From a virus: a stretch of 28,414 nt of DNA. This document shows, piece by piece, positions 25,687-28,414 of the stretch (position 1 is the stretch's first letter; every line of letters starts with the position of its first letter). The stretch covers positions 1 through 28,414 of the IMG/VR virus record IMGVR_UViG_3300027906_000102. One strand, 5' to 3'. The notes beneath the pieces are model-generated. The model did no database searches. It was given only the letters and a program-made list of their open reading frames with translations, and was not told where the DNA came from. Both the position numbers and the translations under genes were made by a program.

Positions 25687-28028
25687 TGGCTACCGACGCT
25701 AAAGCCCGTCTTAGAGAAATTATTGATTCCTATCTCGAAAAAGATGGGGGAGCTTCCATCGACACAGGGATTGTAGCGTCACATTTAGCACAAATGAGAC
25801 TCTTCGGTATTAGACAAGGAGTCGAATTCTTCCCTGCACAAGACAACTTTGGTAATCAGAGAAAAGATTTTATTGACAGAGTAATTAAATATAATCAACT
25901 CGAATCAAGATTAGATTCTATTTGGGACTATTTCTTATGTGATGGTCAAGGATTATTTTATATACGTCCTACACAAAATAACTATCGTTTATATTTTTTC
26001 CGCAAACATGAATATAGAAGTTATTACAGTGTAGATGGTGAACTAGATGAAGTAGTAATCATCTATAACTATAAAGTTAGAAAGTCATTAGGTGGTGAAC
26101 AGCCTATTGCAGATTCTGCTTTAACAGGAAGTGATCCAAGTCAGCATCATGGTAAGAAACGTTATATACGTTTATCTATAAAGAGAAAGGTAATTACAGA
26201 GACTCATGCAGAACATGAGATTACTTTTGATGCACCTTACCCATCAATGCCAGGGAAGACGAAAGAATTTGCCAATAGTTTAGGCTTTATTCCTTGCGTA
26301 GAAATTTTCAATAACCCAAAAGGCTTTTCACACGAGGGTTCTGGTGAGTTTGATGCTTTAGCAAATCACATCTGTACTCATGATGAGATGATGTCTACCA
26401 TGAGAAAGAATGTCACTTTCTTTGGTAATCCAACCTTACTTTCATCAAGACCTAAAACTGATCTTGTTGAATCAGGTGGAGACTCAAGTGTACAAAGACC
26501 TTCTATTGCAGCTAACTCAGGATTCGTAGGTGTTGGAGCACTTAGTTCTTCTCGTTATAAATCGGATCCAGTATCTCGTGGTGTTGATGGACAGATACGT
26601 GTGCCAAGAGTTATTGCAAACTTAGAACCTAATGATCGTGTTGGTTATATAGTTCCTGATGCAATTACTGGAGATCAGAATTCCTTCTCTCGTCAATATA
26701 GAGAAGAAATACGTACAGCTTTAGGTGGTGTTGATGAATTATCTATATCAGCAGGTGTAACGGCAACAGAATATAAATCCTTATTTGGACGTGTAGCTGC
26801 AACCTCTAAAAAGAAAGCAAAAGCTATTTATGACTATGGTTTAGCTCGTTGTCTTGAATTAATTCTTTTCCAAGAAGAAAGATTATTTAAGGATTCATTA
26901 GCAGCAGCAGCAGGTTTAGAAAGACCAATGGATTTACCTGATGGTGCAGGTGATGAGGAGAGAGGAGCTTATGAAGCTGCTATGGGAATGTATGAGGATC
27001 AAATAAAAAGATTAATGATTGCATGTTTACGTACAGAGCAGATACCACCAGGAGTTATAGGTTTAATACCTGATGGTGATGTAACAATGCAATGGAGATG
27101 GTTGGGGCCAGTATATGAAGACTCAACTCAGGATACGTTGAATAATTCGATTGTTGTTAGAAACCTTCAAGAATTAGGGGTAGATAGCATAGAAGCACTG
27201 AAATATCTCTTCCCGTCTAAGACGGATGAGGAAAGAGCAGCAATGCTTTCGGGTTTCCCATTCAGGATGGTGAACGAATTACAGAGTGCATACTCTCAAT
27301 TCGCAAAGTTAGTGGGGGGAATGATGCAGACCCCGCACCCACAATCACCCGATCTACCTATGGCAGCAGATCCAAGATTGGATTTAACCCCATATCTGTA
27401 TCGAACATTAGAAGCATTACAAAAGGAGATGAGTTATGCAGGACGCTACCGTCCAATCGACCCCACCGACGAGCCAAGCACCAGCAGCCGTCGCACCGAA
27501 CAGCTACGTGGCGGCAGCTCCAGCAGCGGCTCCACAAGCGGTTCAGACAGCACCAGTTCCGTATCAAGTGGGTACGAGCTTCCCCCAAGCAGTACCACAG
27601 GCAGCCCCCAGCTCCCCATCAAACCCTATTCAGTACGCCCCCCAATCCCAACCAGCGGAAGCCCCACAGGGGAATCCATGGGAATCGGCGTTCAACAAGG
27701 TGATAGGAGTTCTGAACGCTCCAGTCCAATCCCCGTTCCAGGCTCAACCGTATCAGACGGCTCCGACTCCGCAGTATACCCAGGCCAATTACGGACAAAC
27801 CAGCGTCCAGCCTACGCAACAGTTGGCTCCGCAGATCTCGCCTCCCAGCCAGATCTCATTGCCCAGCTCTACCCAAACCTCATCGAATCTCTCCTCGCAA
27901 CAGCTAGATCAGATTCAAGGAACAGTAGGGATGAGCGACGAGAGTCGTCAGGTGATGGACGCATTCGGGATAGAAGCACCAGCGGTACTAAACCAGTACG
28001 CAGTAAATCTAGAAGGGATGCTGGATGA
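25686..28028 (+). CDS. Portal protein with a long low-complexity C-terminal extension
   Basis: The 780-residue protein begins MATDAKARLREIIDSYLEKD. The first 580 residues have portal-like features: an N-terminal helical region, DSIWDYFLCDGQGLFYIRPT, a beta-rich stretch (HEYRSYYSVDGELDEVVIIY) and a helical stem and crown part. The portal forms the ring through which DNA is packaged. Residues 584-780 are a Ser/Arg/Pro-rich tail whose codons overlap another gene in the +1 frame (27436-28028). Either the tail is real and dual-coded or the portal has lost an earlier stop. The portal call rests on context with TerL and fold-like layout. Confidence 0.75.
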   Translation: MATDAKARLREIIDSYLEKDGGASIDTGIVASHLAQMRLFGIRQGVEFFPAQDNFGNQRKDFIDRVIKYNQLESRLDSIWDYFLCDGQGLFYIRPTQNNYRLYFFRKHEYRSYYSVDGELDEVVIIYNYKVRKSLGGEQPIADSALTGSDPSQHHGKKRYIRLSIKRKVITETHAEHEITFDAPYPSMPGKTKEFANSLGFIPCVEIFNNPKGFSHEGSGEFDALANHICTHDEMMSTMRKNVTFFGNPTLLSSRPKTDLVESGGDSSVQRPSIAANSGFVGVGALSSSRYKSDPVSRGVDGQIRVPRVIANLEPNDRVGYIVPDAITGDQNSFSRQYREEIRTALGGVDELSISAGVTATEYKSLFGRVAATSKKKAKAIYDYGLARCLELILFQEERLFKDSLAAAAGLERPMDLPDGAGDEERGAYEAAMGMYEDQIKRLMIACLRTEQIPPGVIGLIPDGDVTMQWRWLGPVYEDSTQDTLNNSIVVRNLQELGVDSIEALKYLFPSKTDEERAAMLSGFPFRMVNELQSAYSQFAKLVGGMMQTPHPQSPDLPMAADPRLDLTPYLYRTLEALQKEMSYAGRYRPIDPTDEPSTSSRRTEQLRGGSSSSGSTSGSDSTSSVSSGYELPPSSTTGSPQLPIKPYSVRPPIPTSGSPTGESMGIGVQQGDRSSERSSPIPVPGSTVSDGSDSAVYPGQLRTNQRPAYATVGSADLASQPDLIAQLYPNLIESLLATARSDSRNSRDERRESSGDGRIRDRSTSGTKPVRSKSRRDAG

Positions 28029-28414
28029 AGCAGTTGTATGGGGTAATAGAGCAGCAGATAATATTAAAGGATTTGCAAATTTCGCAGTAAATGAGCATCA
28101 AGAAAATCTTGCTTATAACGAGATTCTCACTAATCCTGATGTTCTTAGTGACTACACATTGAAGTTCTTCGGTCCAGAAGGCCCTCATCCTGTGTATGAG
28201 AATCAAGCGCAACTTGAGACAAAAGGATATCCAACTCAGCCTGTTCAAGGACAGCAAGTTGGACAGCCAGCAACTCAGTTACCAGCTCCTCCAACTGCTG
28301 AAGCTCCACAACAGCCAGAAAATTTCTGGGGTAGTTTCAATGAGCAGATGGCAAGAGATCCATCAAACGCATGGAAAGTATTGAACCAAGCACAGCCTGG
28401 AACAGTACAAAATA
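27436..28414 (+). CDS. Pro/Gln-rich scaffold-like protein, partial, overlapping the portal
   Basis: A +1-frame open reading frame starts at ATG 27436, seven bases after the Shine-Dalgarno AGGAG, and runs to the window end (326 codons, no stop). The first 140 residues are Pro/Gln/Ala/Ser-rich (SYVAAAPAAAPQAVQTAPVP). From about 165 there is ordinary helical sequence: MSDESRQVMDAFGIEAPAVL, NLEGMLDEAVVWGNRAADNI and NILTNPDV-like segments. A Pro/Gln-rich head and a helical region after the portal fit a head scaffolding protein. The family is not certain. Codon use changes sharply within the overlap. Confidence 0.75.
   Translation, partial: MQDATVQSTPPTSQAPAAVAPNSYVAAAPAAAPQAVQTAPVPYQVGTSFPQAVPQAAPSSPSNPIQYAPQSQPAEAPQGNPWESAFNKVIGVLNAPVQSPFQAQPYQTAPTPQYTQANYGQTSVQPTQQLAPQISPPSQISLPSSTQTSSNLSSQQLDQIQGTVGMSDESRQVMDAFGIEAPAVLNQYAVNLEGMLDEAVVWGNRAADNIKGFANFAVNEHQENLAYNEILTNPDVLSDYTLKFFGPEGPHPVYENQAQLETKGYPTQPVQGQQVGQPATQLPAPPTAEAPQQPENFWGSFNEQMARDPSNAWKVLNQAQPGTVQN

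Noticed and set aside
27358-27819. Minus-strand frames in the portal/scaffold overlap
   Set aside because: They arise from the GC-rich overlap, which lacks stop codons in several frames.
1-28414. CRISPR arrays, insertion sequences, integrase or attachment sites
   Set aside because: No regularly spaced direct repeats with unique spacers, no transposase or recombinase gene and no att-like duplications were seen.

Overview
The window is about 28 kb of a tailed double-stranded DNA phage (or prophage) genome. The large terminase subunit and the portal protein are recognisable by motif or context. They sit with a run of Gly-rich, Lys-rich or low-complexity probable virion proteins that resemble phage ejection or internal virion proteins. 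The DNA is AT-rich and densely packed, with many ATGA and TAATG start/stop overlaps. Several small proteins have the character of genes from marine picocyanobacterial phages, so a cyanophage-like virus is my best guess. The host is inferred, not proven.

Layout. (1) Positions 1-6800, minus strand: a tight operon of very small genes. It holds an ArdC-like antirestriction protein (869-1810), a DGQHR/ParB-like protein (3358-4230), a DUF4236-like protein, small zinc-ribbon proteins, a ribbon-helix-helix-like protein and several microproteins of 27-56 residues. (2) 6817-7125: one isolated plus-strand gene, followed by a compact pseudoknot-like structured stretch. (3) 7227-11728, minus strand: a cassette array that includes an SSB-like protein, a coiled-coil protein and two small membrane proteins. 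Almost every gene junction from 7911 to 11589 carries an RNA element: either an acceptor/T-arm tRNA-like minihelix or a tetraloop hairpin followed by a T-arm-like hairpin. A non-coding stretch of about 380 bases (10404-10785) holds a tmRNA-like fold and a duplicated 44-nt core. (4) 11729-12162: a non-coding divergence region with three DnaA-box-like 9-mers and a 59-bp imperfect palindrome followed by a T-run. (5) 12471 to the end, plus strand: the virion/packaging module. Its order is internal virion-type proteins, a Hint-domain protein, a TerS-like gene, an RG-repeat protein, terL, a small membrane protein, an AbrB-like protein, the portal, and a scaffold-like gene that runs off the window.

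How it works together. The plus-strand genes supply DNA packaging (TerS-like, TerL, portal), head assembly (Pro/Gln-rich scaffold-like gene) and probably DNA ejection. The minus-strand genes supply early functions: restriction evasion, ssDNA binding, regulation and many unknown host-interaction peptides.

Most notable observations: (a) tRNA-like minihelices and related two-hairpin elements punctuating the minus-strand operon, in two cases with the stop codon inside the acceptor stem; (b) a 44-nt RNA core duplicated within 110 bases and closed by unrelated but self-complementary stems; (c) a 593-base out-of-frame overlap between the portal C-terminus and the scaffold-like gene, with a sharp composition change; (d) a mini-Hint domain at the extreme N-terminus of a structural protein with HN followed by Lys; (e) a possible programmed -1 frameshift at an A9 run.
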